From positions 2,046,001 to 2,110,000 of the forward strand of contig NZ_JASF01000005.1 in NCBI RefSeq assembly GCF_000622405.1: a DNA stretch of 64,000 nucleotides. Direction: 5' to 3'. Source of the DNA: Sulfitobacter donghicola DSW-25 = KCTC 12864 = JCM 14565. Lineage in GTDB: Bacteria > Pseudomonadota > Alphaproteobacteria > Rhodobacterales > Rhodobacteraceae. This document shows positions 43,721 to 53,800 of the stretch, piece after piece. The notes beneath the pieces are model-generated. The model was not told where the DNA came from. It worked only from the letters and a program-made list of their open reading frames with translations, and did no database searches. The translations under genes and the position numbers were made by a program. The first letter of the stretch is position 1, and every line of letters begins with the position of its first letter.

Positions 43721-44938
43721 ATGGCGCAACCAGACCGCGAGGCAAAACCGCAGTTCTCTCAACCGGTCCGACAGATCACATTGATGCTGTTGGTGCTGGG
43801 TTTATCCGGCTTTGGTGCATTTGTTGCGCTTCCTAGGGTGTTGCCTGTCTTTCAGGCGAACCCCTATCTAAACGGGTTCATCGCATTTGTGTTCCTGATT
43901 GGTGTTGTTGCCTGTTTCTATCAGGTTCTTCAATTGATTGGATCGGTCCGCTGGATCGAAAATTTCGCCTCTCATGATGAAACACCTGATGAAACGCCGC
44001 CTCAGATGTTGGCGCCTCTGGCTGCTTTGCTACGAACACGTGGCGCACGCATGCAGGTGAGCGCCTCGTCCACGCGCTCCATTCTGGATTCCGTTTCCAC
44101 CCGTATTGACGAGGCACGTGAAATAACACGCTACATCGTTAATATGCTGATTTTCCTAGGTCTTCTGGGTACTTTCTATGGGTTGGCGACCACCGTTCCT
44201 GCCATCGTCGATACCATCCGCAGCCTCGCTCCACAGGATGGCGAGGCGAGCACGGGTGTTTTTAACCGCTTGATGACGGGGCTGGAATCCCAACTGGCGG
44301 GCATGGGGGTGGCATTTGCATCCTCCCTTTTGGGTCTTGCAGGGTCATTGATCGTTGGATTGCTGGAGCTATTCGCGGGGCATGGACAAAACCGGTTTTA
44401 CCAAGAGCTGGAAGATTGGCTCAGCTCGATCACCCGTGTTGGATTTGCGTCGGGGGATGACAGCTCGCCGGAACAGGCTGTTATGGCTGGGCTGGTGGAT
44501 CACATGGCCGAGCAGATGGAAAACATGCAGGAAATGTTCAACCGCTCTGAGGCTGGGCGCGCAGAGGTTGAGCAGCGCATAGGGAGTTTGACGACCGCGA
44601 TTGAACGTATGGCGGTTCAATTGGGCGATCAGGGCGGCTCCTCTGATGCGTTGGAGCGTATCGCCCATGGGCAGGAACGTATGATCGCCGCGCTAGAGCA
44701 ACGCGCAGGTGAGGGGCATGAGGCAGGCGGGCCAGATGCCGAAAGCCGGATGCGTTTGCGCTCAATCGATGTGCAGATGCTGCGCATCCTCGAAGAGATT
44801 TCCGCTGGGCGACAGGAAACCATGGCTGAGTTACGCCAAGAGCTGTCTTATCTGACAAAGGCGCTTTCCTCTCCACGCAGTAGCACAGAGCCGCGCCGAA
44901 TGCGCGCAACCGGTCAGACCGGCGGCGGGGAGCGTTAA
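43721..44938 (+). CDS. MotA/TolQ/ExbB-like proton-channel protein
   Basis: A 405-residue protein with N-terminal helices at about 17-42 and 48-70, and a core pair at about 138-165 (NMLIFLGLLGTFYGLATTVP) and 192-220 (GMGVAFASSLLGLAGSLIVG). These carry the LGLLGTxxGL and GL...S.G signatures of ExbB/TolQ/MotA stators. A cytoplasmic coiled-coil tail of about 170 residues follows (MEQMENMQEM, ERIAHGQERMIAALEQ, and others), longer than in ExbB or TolQ. The partner gene starts 2 bp downstream; together they should form an ion-driven inner-membrane motor. Confidence 0.9.
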   Translation: MAQPDREAKPQFSQPVRQITLMLLVLGLSGFGAFVALPRVLPVFQANPYLNGFIAFVFLIGVVACFYQVLQLIGSVRWIENFASHDETPDETPPQMLAPLAALLRTRGARMQVSASSTRSILDSVSTRIDEAREITRYIVNMLIFLGLLGTFYGLATTVPAIVDTIRSLAPQDGEASTGVFNRLMTGLESQLAGMGVAFASSLLGLAGSLIVGLLELFAGHGQNRFYQELEDWLSSITRVGFASGDDSSPEQAVMAGLVDHMAEQMENMQEMFNRSEAGRAEVEQRIGSLTTAIERMAVQLGDQGGSSDALERIAHGQERMIAALEQRAGEGHEAGGPDAESRMRLRSIDVQMLRILEEISAGRQETMAELRQELSYLTKALSSPRSSTEPRRMRATGQTGGGER

Positions 44939-44940
44939 CC

Positions 44941-46776
44941 ATGGCCTTGTCGCGACGCACCGGCGCGCGGTTTCAGGCGTCTATCTGGCCTGGGTTTGTG
45001 GATGCGATGACCGGCCTTTTACTGGTTTTGATGTTTGTTTTGACGATCTTTATGGTCGTGCAATTTGTGCTGACGGAACAAATTTCAGGGCAAGAGACCG
45101 AGCTGGATGTGCTTTCAACCGAGGTTGCGGCGCTGGCTCAGGCATTGGGCTTAGAACAACAAACCAGCGCGGATTTGGAAACGCGGGTGGGCGAGCTGCG
45201 CAGCTCATTGAGCGATGCGCAGAGCCAAGCGAACGAGCAGGCAGCGCTGATCGCGTCGCTACAATCTGAACGCGCCAGCCAAGCGGACGCATTGGATGCA
45301 GCGCAATCACGGATCACCAGTTTTGAGGCGCAGGTTGCGGCGCTGATCGCGGATCGGGACGCTGCGAGAGGGCAAATCACGGATCTGGAAACCCGTGAGG
45401 CTGCCCTGCTGAGCGAACAAGAAGCCCTTAATCTGGCCTTGGCAAGCAGCCGTGATGAGGTGAGCGCACAGGAAGAAGCTGCGCGTTTGGCAGCGGCACG
45501 GCGAGAGGCTCTTGAGGCGTTGATGGCTGATTTGCGATCCAGAAACGCTGCTGCCCAAGATGAAATTGATACGCTAACCGCAGAAGTCGGGGCCGCACAG
45601 GAGGCGCTTACTGCGCAGGAGGCTAAGAAACTAGCGGATGCCGCGGCGGCAGAGGCATTGCGCGAGAGGTTGCAAAATGCCGATACCGAACTGACGGCAA
45701 TGACCCTATCGTTAGAGGCGCAACGCAAACGGGCTGAGGAAACTTTGACACTCTTGGCGGCTGCGCGCGCCGCCGAGGAAGAGCTGGACCTAAGGTTGGC
45801 AACTGCGTTGAGCGATGCTCAGGGCAGCGAAGAGACATTGAAAACCAGCCTGCAAGAGGCACAGGAACGGATTGCCGCGCTTGAATCCCAGTTGGGGGAT
45901 ACGGAAACCGAAACCAGTAACCAGATCGAAGATCTTCGTACACGTTTGGCAGTTGCTCTGGCGGCAAAGCTGGCGGCAGAGGGCAACATTGACGAAACCC
46001 AGTCCGAGGCAGAGCGCAAGGCAAACCTATTGGCACAGGCCGAGGCGGATTTAGCCAAAGAACAGGAAACATCTGCACAAGCACAACGCCAGACGGAACT
46101 GTTAAACCAACAGGTCGCGGCATTGCGCACGCAACTTAGCAGTTTGCAGGGCTTGTTGGATCAGGCTATCGCCGAGGATTCGGCCCGCGAAGTAGAGCTT
46201 CAATCCTTAGGGTCGCAGTTGAACACGGCCCTTGCACGGGTGGCGGCAGAGGAACGGCGCCGCGCCGAGCTGGAAGAGGCCGAGCGCAAGCGATTGGAAG
46301 AAGAAACCAAAAACCTTGAGCAGTATCGCTCGGAGTTTTTCGGCCAGCTTCGCAGTGTACTTGGCGCGCAAGAAGGGGTGCGGATTGAAGGGGATCGGTT
46401 TGTCTTTAGTTCCGAGGTTCTCTTCCCCCCCGGCGGTGCAGACCTATCGCGTGCGGGAACCCGCGAAATTGCCAAAGTTGCGGATATTCTGCGTAATGTC
46501 GCTGCGGATATTCCAGATGGGATCGATTGGGTGATCCGCGTGGACGGGCACACAGATGATGTTCCCCTGTCAGGTTTGGGCGAATTTGCTGATAACTGGG
46601 AGCTTAGTCAGGCGCGGGCGCTGTCGGTTGTGAAATACATGGCGAATTTCCTTTCCATCCCGCCCAGCCGCCTGTCTGCGAATGGTTTCGGGCAATATCA
46701 ACCCGTCGATACTGCTGATACGGATGAGGCCCGTGCCCGCAACAGGCGGATCGAATTGAAGTTTACGGAAAAATAA
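44941..46776 (+). CDS. MotB/OmpA-like protein with very long periplasmic coiled coil
   Basis: A 611-residue protein. The N-terminus has one membrane helix with WPGFVDAMTGLLLVLMFVLT (about 18-37); D22 is at the position of the proton-binding Asp of MotB and ExbD. Residues about 50-430 are almost continuous heptad-rich coiled coil (Ala/Glu/Gln/Leu/Arg). The C-terminal OmpA-like peptidoglycan-binding domain (about 450-611) has VLFPPGGADLSRAGTREI and RVDGHTDDVPLSG. A stator subunit tethered to peptidoglycan by a long rod is the simplest reading. It ends 2 bp from the convergent M23 peptidase. Confidence 0.9.
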   Translation: MALSRRTGARFQASIWPGFVDAMTGLLLVLMFVLTIFMVVQFVLTEQISGQETELDVLSTEVAALAQALGLEQQTSADLETRVGELRSSLSDAQSQANEQAALIASLQSERASQADALDAAQSRITSFEAQVAALIADRDAARGQITDLETREAALLSEQEALNLALASSRDEVSAQEEAARLAAARREALEALMADLRSRNAAAQDEIDTLTAEVGAAQEALTAQEAKKLADAAAAEALRERLQNADTELTAMTLSLEAQRKRAEETLTLLAAARAAEEELDLRLATALSDAQGSEETLKTSLQEAQERIAALESQLGDTETETSNQIEDLRTRLAVALAAKLAAEGNIDETQSEAERKANLLAQAEADLAKEQETSAQAQRQTELLNQQVAALRTQLSSLQGLLDQAIAEDSAREVELQSLGSQLNTALARVAAEERRRAELEEAERKRLEEETKNLEQYRSEFFGQLRSVLGAQEGVRIEGDRFVFSSEVLFPPGGADLSRAGTREIAKVADILRNVAADIPDGIDWVIRVDGHTDDVPLSGLGEFADNWELSQARALSVVKYMANFLSIPPSRLSANGFGQYQPVDTADTDEARARNRRIELKFTEK

Positions 46777-46778
46777 CC

Positions 46779-47735
46779 CTAAGGCAGCGTGAGCGTCAGC
46801 TTTTGACTGTCGATCACCACATCGCCCCGTTTCAAAATAGCCTCGCCCGAATACTCACCCGCTGGCCAACGATCTGTCTTTAGCTTTTTGCCAATGGCGC
46901 GGAAGGATTGTGCTTGGGCCTTTTTGAATTTGGTATCGCGCTGCGCGACTGCGCCGTCGGGACCGTTAAGAGAAAGGCTGATGATATCGCCTTTCTGTGT
47001 GCCAAAAAGAAAGGCGTATAGAACCAAAGCGGGGCTATCATCGGTAACCGGGGGCACGGTGTTTGCGCGAATTTCCGAAAACTCGGGGATATCCGCGCTG
47101 GTCCCGATGCTGACGATCCCGCCTGCTTGGTAGGTTGGTTTTTCCTGCCAAAGCGTGTCTGTCTCAACCTCACCGCAGGTGATTGTGCCGTCAGGATCAA
47201 AGGGATCGATCACCTTGCCCTCGTGGCGGACCGAGAGGTGAAGGTGGGGGAATTCGGCCCGACCTGACATGCCAACCTGACCCAGCACATCACCTGCCTC
47301 CAGCTTTTGCCCTTTGGTGACGGATATGGACCCTTGGCGCAGGTGGCAATATTGGGTTTCCCACCCATCCGCATGGCGCAGAACAACGCCATTACCGCAT
47401 TCGCGGCCTTCAACCTCTGCAGCGTTCGCGTCAGAGAATTTTTCGTCTTTCATACCATCGCGCAGACCGGCCACAGTTCCCGCTGCCGCCGCCAGAACAT
47501 CAACGCCCGTTTCGATCATATCATAGGTGGGCAGCGCAAAATCGGTCCCCTTATGGCCATCATAACTTAGCCCTGAACATGTGAAATCCGATGCTTTGTC
47601 CGATGGATCATGGTCAACATATTGCTGGATATAACAAGGCCCGTCCAAATCACAGTCGATCGGGGAGCTTAAGGACAAATCCCCCGCTGTGGCTGGCACA
47701 GCGAGGGACAAAAGGGCAAGAAAGCCATATCGCAT
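46779..47735 (-). CDS. Secreted M23-family metallopeptidase
   Basis: A 318-residue LytM-type peptidase with a signal peptide (about 1-18). The catalytic domain has HKGTDFALP (H61, D65), GVVLRHADGWETQYCHL (H131) and PHLHLSVR (H166), all expected zinc or catalytic residues, so it can probably cut peptidoglycan cross-links. A beta-rich C-terminal domain follows (about 195-318). Its start overlaps the clpA stop by one base (TAATG), so it is translated from the clpA transcript. It is convergent with the OmpA-like gene. Confidence 0.92.
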   Translation of the reverse strand: MRYGFLALLSLAVPATAGDLSLSSPIDCDLDGPCYIQQYVDHDPSDKASDFTCSGLSYDGHKGTDFALPTYDMIETGVDVLAAAAGTVAGLRDGMKDEKFSDANAAEVEGRECGNGVVLRHADGWETQYCHLRQGSISVTKGQKLEAGDVLGQVGMSGRAEFPHLHLSVRHEGKVIDPFDPDGTITCGEVETDTLWQEKPTYQAGGIVSIGTSADIPEFSEIRANTVPPVTDDSPALVLYAFLFGTQKGDIISLSLNGPDGAVAQRDTKFKKAQAQSFRAIGKKLKTDRWPAGEYSGEAILKRGDVVIDSQKLTLTLP

Positions 47736-50056
47736 TAATCTGCAGTCAACAAAGGTGGTTTGTCACCAGAGATCCGCGGATTGTCAGGGCCTTCGACGGT
47801 GATGTCCAATTCGCCCTTCTTAACGCCGACCTTTACAATGCCACCTTTCGCGAGTTTGCCAAACAGCAGCTCTTCGGACAGAGGCTTTTTGATGTGCTCC
47901 TGAATGACACGGCCCAGAGGGCGTGCCCCCATTTTGTCATCATAGCCTTTGTCAGCCAGCCATTCCGCTGCCTTTTTGCTCAGCTCGATGGTCACGTTAC
48001 GATCCATCAGTTGCGCTTCGAGTTGTAGAACGAATTTCTCAACAACCTGCATGATGACTTCTTTTGGCAGCGCGCCAAAGGAGATCACAGCATCCAGACG
48101 GTTGCGGAACTCGGGCGTAAAGGTGCGCTCAATAGCTGCAGTATCTTCGCCTGTGCGGCGGTCGCGGCCAAATCCAACGGCCTCTTTCGCCTGCTCAGAA
48201 GCGCCCGCATTCGAGGTCATGATCAAGACAACGTTGCGGAAATCTACCGTGCGGCCGTTGTGATCGGTCAATCTGCCGTTATCCATGACCTGCAAGAGGA
48301 TGTTGTAAACATCCGGATGCGCTTTTTCCATTTCGTCCAGCAACAGAACGCAATGGGGGTCTTGGTCCACGCCATCGGTCAACAAACCACCCTGATCAAA
48401 ACCAACATAGCCAGGAGGTGCACCGATCAGGCGGCTCACGGCGTGTTTCTCCATGTATTCCGACATGTCAAAACGCAACAGTTTCACACCCAAAGTGTCT
48501 GCCAGTTGTTTGGCGACTTCGGTTTTACCTACACCAGTTGGGCCTGCGAACAGGTAGTTACCGATTGGTTTCTCAGGTTCACGCAGTCCAGCACGGGCCA
48601 GTTTGATCGCTGATGACAGCGCCTCAATCGCGGCATCCTGCCCAAAGACAACCCGCTTGAGCGAGGCCTCCAGATCACGCAGCACCACAACATCGTCCTT
48701 CGAGACGTTCTTTGGCGGGATGCGCGCGATTTTTGCGACCACCGCTTCAACCTCTTTTGTGCCGATGGTTTTGCGGCGCTTGGAGGCTGCGATCAGATGT
48801 TGCGCGGCACCTGCTTCGTCGATCACATCAATCGCCGAGTCTGGCAGCTTGCGGTCGTTGATGTACCGCGCGGCCAGCTCGACCGAGGTTTTGATCGCGT
48901 CAGCGGTGTATTTTACGCCATGGTGATCCTCAAAATAGGGTTTGATCCCTTTGAGGATTTTCTGGGCGTCTTCAACAGACGGTTCCGCCACGTCGATCTT
49001 TTGGAAACGACGGCTCAGCGCGCGGTCTTTTTCAAAATGCTGACGGAACTCTTTATATGTGGTCGAGCCCATGGTCCGCAGTTTACCCCCCGCCAATGCA
49101 GGTTTCAGCAGGTTCGAGGCGTCCATCGCACCGCCAGAGGTGGCGCCAGCGCCAATCACCGTGTGGATTTCATCGATGAACAGAACGGCGTCATCATGCT
49201 CTTCCAATTCGGTTACAACGGCCTTCAGGCGCTCTTCGAAATCGCCGCGGTAACGTGTGCCCGCCAGCAACGCACCCATGTCGAGAGAGAAGATCGTCGT
49301 GTTTTCCAGAACCTCGGGCGTTTCACCCGCAACGATTTTACGGGCAAGACCCTCGGCAATGGCGGTTTTACCAACACCCGGATCACCGACCAGCAGCGGG
49401 TTGTTTTTGCGGCGACGGCACAGAACCTGAATGCACCGCTCAACCTCGGAGTCGCGGCCGATCAGCGGATCAACATCGCCATCGCGGGCTTTCTTGTTCA
49501 AGTCTACGCAGTATTTCTCCAGCGCGGACTCTTTCTTTTCACCATCGGTGACGCCTTGCGCTTCTTCTTCGTGCTCGGGCGCGCCGCTAACAGGGCGGGC
49601 CTCGCCGAATGCGGGGTCTTTTGCCACGCCATGCGCGATGAAGTTCACCGCATCATAGCGGGTCATATCCTGTTCTTGCAGGAAGTAGGCCGCGTTGCTT
49701 TCGCGTTCGGCAAAGATCGCGACCAAAACGTTTGCACCCGTCACTTCGGTGCGGCCAGAGGATTGTACGTGGATTGCTGCACGTTGAATAACCCTCTGGA
49801 ACGCAGCCGTAGGCACCGCTTCCGAGCCCTCTACATCTGTGACAAGGTTGCTGAGGTCTTCGTCGATGAATTCGACAAGCGTTTCGCGCAGTTCTTCCAA
49901 GTTTACTGAACAGGCTTTCATAACCTGAACGGCATCAGGTTCGTCCAAGAGCGACAGCAAAAGATGCTCCAGCGTGGCAAATTCATGTTTGCGTGTATTC
50001 GCCAGCGCAAGCGCGGCGTGAATGGATTGCTCAAGTGTGGTCGAGAATGAAGGCAC
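47735..50056 (-). CDS. clpA: ATP-dependent Clp protease ATP-binding subunit ClpA
   Basis: ClpA unfolds N-degron and SsrA-tagged substrates for ClpP. The 773-residue protein has an N-domain ([20 protein letters not shown]), a first AAA module with Walker A GDPGVGKT (about 218-226), and a second with GPTGVGKT (about 500-508), [20 protein letters not shown] and a ClpP-contact loop region. I start at GTG 50054-50056 ([10 protein letters not shown]), with AAGGAG 8 bp upstream; the open frame runs 20 codons further. No clpS lies upstream; gloB does. M23 peptidase follows on the same transcript. Confidence 0.96.
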   Translation of the reverse strand: MPSFSTTLEQSIHAALALANTRKHEFATLEHLLLSLLDEPDAVQVMKACSVNLEELRETLVEFIDEDLSNLVTDVEGSEAVPTAAFQRVIQRAAIHVQSSGRTEVTGANVLVAIFAERESNAAYFLQEQDMTRYDAVNFIAHGVAKDPAFGEARPVSGAPEHEEEAQGVTDGEKKESALEKYCVDLNKKARDGDVDPLIGRDSEVERCIQVLCRRRKNNPLLVGDPGVGKTAIAEGLARKIVAGETPEVLENTTIFSLDMGALLAGTRYRGDFEERLKAVVTELEEHDDAVLFIDEIHTVIGAGATSGGAMDASNLLKPALAGGKLRTMGSTTYKEFRQHFEKDRALSRRFQKIDVAEPSVEDAQKILKGIKPYFEDHHGVKYTADAIKTSVELAARYINDRKLPDSAIDVIDEAGAAQHLIAASKRRKTIGTKEVEAVVAKIARIPPKNVSKDDVVVLRDLEASLKRVVFGQDAAIEALSSAIKLARAGLREPEKPIGNYLFAGPTGVGKTEVAKQLADTLGVKLLRFDMSEYMEKHAVSRLIGAPPGYVGFDQGGLLTDGVDQDPHCVLLLDEMEKAHPDVYNILLQVMDNGRLTDHNGRTVDFRNVVLIMTSNAGASEQAKEAVGFGRDRRTGEDTAAIERTFTPEFRNRLDAVISFGALPKEVIMQVVEKFVLQLEAQLMDRNVTIELSKKAAEWLADKGYDDKMGARPLGRVIQEHIKKPLSEELLFGKLAKGGIVKVGVKKGELDITVEGPDNPRISGDKPPLLTAD

Positions 50057-50350
50057 GCGTGTGCTCCTTTTCGAAAGGGGTCGGGAGAGGGCAAGAAGGG
50101 TATCCTCACCTGCCATCCAACCATGGCCTGTATATATTAGATTTTGGTTGATCGACGGCCAGCTTCAAGTCTTTTTTGAAATAAAATCGCAACATTGAAC
50201 GATTTATGCTGATTGTCGAAGGATTTCACGGATTTCGGTGTCTGCTCTGAACCAGATATGTATGCCTTTGCCCCTAGTGTAACCCCATGTGAGAAAATTA
50301 TCCCCAGCAGGGCGCCGCTTTGATCGGGGTGTGGGGGACACAGACCCGCG
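50057..50350 (-). other. Non-coding gap upstream of clpA
   Basis: This 294-bp stretch has no credible gene. On the minus strand an AT-rich block reading TCTAATATATA (about 50131-50141) could be a -10 region for clpA, and CTTGAA (50164-50169) lies upstream, but no well-spaced promoter can be asserted. Confidence 0.4.
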
Positions 50351-51142
50351 TTAAAATTGATCTTTGCGGGTTCGCACTTCTTTGAAAGCCTCTGCATCAG
50401 TTGCATTTGGCATGTCCAGTGCAGTGCGCAGGGCAATATCAGCGGATCGCAGATAGGGGTTCGTTGCGCGTTCTAACGCCATCGTTGAGGGAACGGTGAA
50501 TTGGCCTGCATCGCGCGCGGATTTGGTATCTTTGATGCGTTGTTGAAGGGCTGGGTTGTCTGGATCAACGGTAATGGCAAAGGCAAGGTTTGCGCTTGTA
50601 TATTCATGCCCTGAACAAATTAGCGTGTCGTCCGGCCAGTCAGCGAGTTTTTCAAAACTTGCGTGCATTTGTTCTGGCGTGCCTTCAAACAACCGCCCGC
50701 AACCGCCAGCCATAAGGCTGTCTGCAGTGAACGCCACACCCGCGCTGGGTGCAAAATAGGCGATATGGCCGATGGTGTGGCCAGATACGTCCAGAATCTC
50801 AACTTGGGTTTCGCCAAGGTTGAAATGATCGCCTTCGTTTAGGGCGAAATCCAATTCGGGCAGGCGATGTGCATCGGCAGCGGCGCCGTACACAGGCGCA
50901 GGAAAGTCATCCAACACATCGGCTAACCCGTCGATGTGATCATAATGATGGTGTGTGATCCAGATCTGGTTCAGGATCCAGCCGCGCTCGGCCAGTTCCG
51001 TTTTGATAGGTCCGGCCTCTGGGATGTCGATCAAAGCCACCGAACCCGTCTTCTTTTCTCGCAGCAAATAGGCATAGTTATCCGAGAGGCAGGCAATAGT
51101 CACCAGAATATGGCTGTCGGTTTCGATTGTCTCGGAAGGCAT
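50351..51142 (-). CDS. gloB: Hydroxyacylglutathione hydrolase (glyoxalase II)
   Basis: GloB hydrolyses S-lactoylglutathione to lactate and glutathione, the second step of methylglyoxal detoxification. The 263-residue MBL-fold protein has the binuclear motif THHHYDHIDG (about 63-72), DVSGHTIGHIAY, FTADSLMAGGCGRLFEGTP and SGHEYTSANLAFA, plus the helical C-terminal domain that binds glutathione. I start at ATG 51142 with AAAGGA upstream; a TTG two codons earlier is less likely. Confidence 0.95.
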   Translation of the reverse strand: MPSETIETDSHILVTIACLSDNYAYLLREKKTGSVALIDIPEAGPIKTELAERGWILNQIWITHHHYDHIDGLADVLDDFPAPVYGAAADAHRLPELDFALNEGDHFNLGETQVEILDVSGHTIGHIAYFAPSAGVAFTADSLMAGGCGRLFEGTPEQMHASFEKLADWPDDTLICSGHEYTSANLAFAITVDPDNPALQQRIKDTKSARDAGQFTVPSTMALERATNPYLRSADIALRTALDMPNATDAEAFKEVRTRKDQF

Positions 51143-51202
51143 GGGCAAGGTTCCTTTGCTGCGCTAGAGTAGCCTAGAATGGCGTAAAGAGAGGCCCTGT
51201 CA

Positions 51203-51937
51203 ATGCATCTTGATGTGCAGGATTTGCGCAACTTTTATTATCGCAGCACGCTGGGGCGTGCGGCGCAAAAATCTTTGCGCAATCGGATGCTCGAACTTTG
51301 GCCAGAAGCCAAGGGGCAGACGGTTGTCGGTTTTGGCTTTGCCGCCCCTCTATTGCGCCCCTATCTAAAGGAAGCGCGCCGTGTGGTGACCCTGATGCCT
51401 GGACCTCAGGGCGTGATGCCGTGGCCTCCGGGTATGGCGAATACCTCGGTGCTGACCGAAGAGACCCTTTGGCCAATTGAAACGGGGCATGTGGACAAGC
51501 TGGTTTTGATGCACGGTTTGGAAACATCCGAACGCGCGTCGGATTTGCTAGAGGAATGTTGGCGCGTTTTGGGGCCAGGGGGCAAGGCGCTGTTTATCGT
51601 GCCGAACCGCGCAGGCCTTTGGGCGCGCCGTGATGGCACTCCGTTTGGCTTTGGGCGCCCCTATTCCCCCAGTCAGCTGGACGCGCAATTGCGCAAACAC
51701 CAGTTCCTGCCCGAAAGACATTTGGGCGCGCTGTACCAATTCCCGTCCCACAAGCGGATGTGGCTGAAATCGGCAGGGATATTTGAGCGGGTCGGGCGCA
51801 ACGTACCCACCATCATGGCTGGCGGTGCGTTTATGGTTGAGGCCACCAAACTGGTTTATCCCCCCAAAGGGCGGGTGGCGCGCAAACGGGTTCTCGGCCC
51901 CATCGGCGTGATGGAGCCGCAGGCCAAGCCAGTTTAA
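51203..51937 (+). CDS. SAM-dependent methyltransferase (class I fold)
   Basis: A 244-residue protein. [20 protein letters not shown] (about 41-60) stands where the SAM loop usually is but is degenerate compared with D/E-xGxGx[22 protein letters not shown] (about 116-136) is a clear post-motif strand typical of SAM methyltransferases. The C-terminal third is basic and ends [11 protein letters not shown]. Substrate unknown. It is divergent from gloB. Confidence 0.82.
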   Translation: MHLDVQDLRNFYYRSTLGRAAQKSLRNRMLELWPEAKGQTVVGFGFAAPLLRPYLKEARRVVTLMPGPQGVMPWPPGMANTSVLTEETLWPIETGHVDKLVLMHGLETSERASDLLEECWRVLGPGGKALFIVPNRAGLWARRDGTPFGFGRPYSPSQLDAQLRKHQFLPERHLGALYQFPSHKRMWLKSAGIFERVGRNVPTIMAGGAFMVEATKLVYPPKGRVARKRVLGPIGVMEPQAKPV

Positions 51938-51944
51938 CCCTCAC

Positions 51945-53336
51945 CTAGCCAGAAATAACATCATCTCCCGCGGTGCCGCCGATTACGCCAGAGGTCGTAT
52001 TGCCGCGTTCCAACTCTGCGAGGGTAAAGCCAAGGCTCTCTTCGCTGATGCCTGTCACGCCTTCAAGGCGCAAGGTGCCAGAGAGAGAAGCACCGTTGAC
52101 GTTGTTCGCAACCGTATAGCGGACATCCGTAAAGCCGCCTTCGCTGTCTTCCGTCAGGCTCAGCTCCTGTGTTAGGGGCGTGCCTGCGCCACTGGAAATG
52201 GGGCCCGTGTCGATAAGGATGATATCCTCATCGGGGGTGAAATCGGTGACTTGCGCCACGATGACAAAGTCATTCTCGCCTGACAGGTCAGAAAAGGCAC
52301 TGGAGATTGCGACCGTATCGGCCCCTTCGCCGGTGATGAAGGTATCGACTGTCTCAAAACCCGCCGAGGTGAACAGCTCGGTGATCAACAGGTCATCCCC
52401 TGTGCCGCCGTCCAAGGTAGTGGGGTTACTGAATTCCACCTCGCTGGCAAGGATTGTATCGTTGCCAGCCCCGCCCTCAAGGACAATGGCCCCCGCATCA
52501 TCGACAGGCTCTTGCGTCAACAAATCGTCTCCGCCAAGCCCGCTCAACGTGTCTTCACCGCGACCGCCAAGGTCGACATCGGTTGAGCGCAGCGTATCGT
52601 CCCCTTCAGTCCCTTCGATCAATTCGCGCCCATCCGAGACAGTGAACTGGTCATCCCCAAGGCCAGCCACCCCTTCCAGCCGCACCGTTCCAATCAGGTC
52701 ATCGGAATCCTCGTCGGTAAAGGTGACGTTGAGATCGGTATAGCTGCCGTCTTCGGCGATCTCTTGGGTTACTTCTGCAAATTCAAAAGGGCTGCCGCCG
52801 AAAGTATTGATCACAAGCTCAAGCTGTTCTTGTCCGGGGGCGAAATCCGTCACGGTCACCAGCGGGATATCAACGCCTTCGGTGGACGAGCGCGTCACGT
52901 CGAGGGCGACTGAAAAGCTGTCAGTGCCTGCTCCCCCAGTTAACACTTGGGTTTCTTCGGTTAGATCAGGAAAGCCGACAGGCACATTCGTGAGGATAGT
53001 ATCATCTCCAGCACCCCCGTCCAGATTGGCGGCCAACCCGTCGATGGATGAGGTGAGCGTATCATCCCCTGCGCCCCCAATCACGGTTGGGGATTCTTCG
53101 GTCGCGAAAAGGTCGTCGCCGGTTTCAACAGGGTCGGCTACGGCATCTTCGTCAGTGGTATCAACCTCTGGCGTAGGGGCGGCCAGCACTGTTGGATCGT
53201 CTGTGTCTTCGGGCTGGTCGGTTTCGGATGTATCGGTTTCGTCATTGTCGATATCGCTGTCTGCGGTGTCGTTGTCCACGAAGATCGGTAGAAACGCGGC
53301 TAAGCCAAGTAATGCAAGAATCCCTATCGGTGTCAT
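51945..53336 (-). CDS. Membrane-anchored RTX-like calcium-binding protein
   Basis: A 463-residue acidic protein. It starts with one hydrophobic helix (MTPIGILALLGLAAFLPIFV), then about 60 residues very rich in Asp, Glu and Thr, then a long beta-roll region with RTX-like nonapeptides (GGAGDDTLTS, GGAGDDTILT, EGGAGNDTILA, DGGTGDDLL) in several clusters, ending TAGDDVISG. The helix may be an anchor or uncleaved signal. I use ATG 53336 because GGGAGGGAA precedes it; an ATG 17 codons earlier is open. No type I secretion genes are adjacent. Confidence 0.82.
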   Translation of the reverse strand: MTPIGILALLGLAAFLPIFVDNDTADSDIDNDETDTSETDQPEDTDDPTVLAAPTPEVDTTDEDAVADPVETGDDLFATEESPTVIGGAGDDTLTSSIDGLAANLDGGAGDDTILTNVPVGFPDLTEETQVLTGGAGTDSFSVALDVTRSSTEGVDIPLVTVTDFAPGQEQLELVINTFGGSPFEFAEVTQEIAEDGSYTDLNVTFTDEDSDDLIGTVRLEGVAGLGDDQFTVSDGRELIEGTEGDDTLRSTDVDLGGRGEDTLSGLGGDDLLTQEPVDDAGAIVLEGGAGNDTILASEVEFSNPTTLDGGTGDDLLITELFTSAGFETVDTFITGEGADTVAISSAFSDLSGENDFVIVAQVTDFTPDEDIILIDTGPISSGAGTPLTQELSLTEDSEGGFTDVRYTVANNVNGASLSGTLRLEGVTGISEESLGFTLAELERGNTTSGVIGGTAGDDVISG

Positions 53337-53800
53337 AATGCTGTTCCCTCCCACTGAGAAATCCTTAAAATTATTCTGTTTTTTCAAAGTCGTGTCAATG
53401 ATTGCAGGGTTTTAAGGGGAGCTTGCGCAACTTGAGCGGGAAGTCTGGGGCTATTGGTTCCGAACTGGAAACAATGACCCATGGGGCTGCTGCGAAACGA
53501 TTCAAGAGGGGGGTAATTTGGCCGTTACGTCACCTACAAATGTGTTACAGAATCGTTGAAATACGCAATTATGCTGCAAGTGCACAAAATTTAGGCACCT
53601 GTCAAAAGGACGCATTCTGGCCAAGTCCTTGAAAATAAAGGTTCTGGAACAATTGCGCCCTTTCCGTAGTGTATTGCGGCAATCAAAACGGTCTGTTACA
53701 TCGCCACTGATTTAATCGCTTGGGGATGTTCTCCAAGCCGCGCCAACACACCGGTCTCGCTATTCTGGCGGTTCTGGTGAAGACGTATGAGAGGATGGAC
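53337..53800. other. Intergenic region between RTX gene and atpH
   Basis: This 464-bp divergent gap must hold promoters for the RTX protein (minus) and the ATP synthase operon (plus). A short open frame at about 53402-53632 on the plus strand has no ribosome-binding site or recognisable product. A possible atp promoter is TTGCGG, a 17-bp spacer and TACATC near 53673-53702, but the match is weak. No hairpin, repeat or RNA gene was recognised. Confidence 0.5.

Noticed and set aside
43721..46776. Zorya anti-phage system
   Set aside because: The two motor genes recall ZorA/ZorB, but no ZorC, ZorD or ZorE gene is adjacent and the surroundings are core genes.
48797..49909. 370-codon open frame opposite clpA
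   Set aside because: ClpA motifs on the other strand are complete; this frame has no family resemblance.
50137..50436. 99-codon frame upstream of clpA on the minus strand
   Set aside because: It begins inside gloB in another frame and has no coding features.
51945..53336. Type I secreted haemolysin-like toxin
   Set aside because: RTX repeats are present, but there is no toxin domain, no HlyB/HlyD pair nearby, and there is an N-terminal hydrophobic helix.
53402..53632. 76-codon frame upstream of atpH
   Set aside because: Starts inside the RTX promoter area without a ribosome-binding site; composition is not coding-like.
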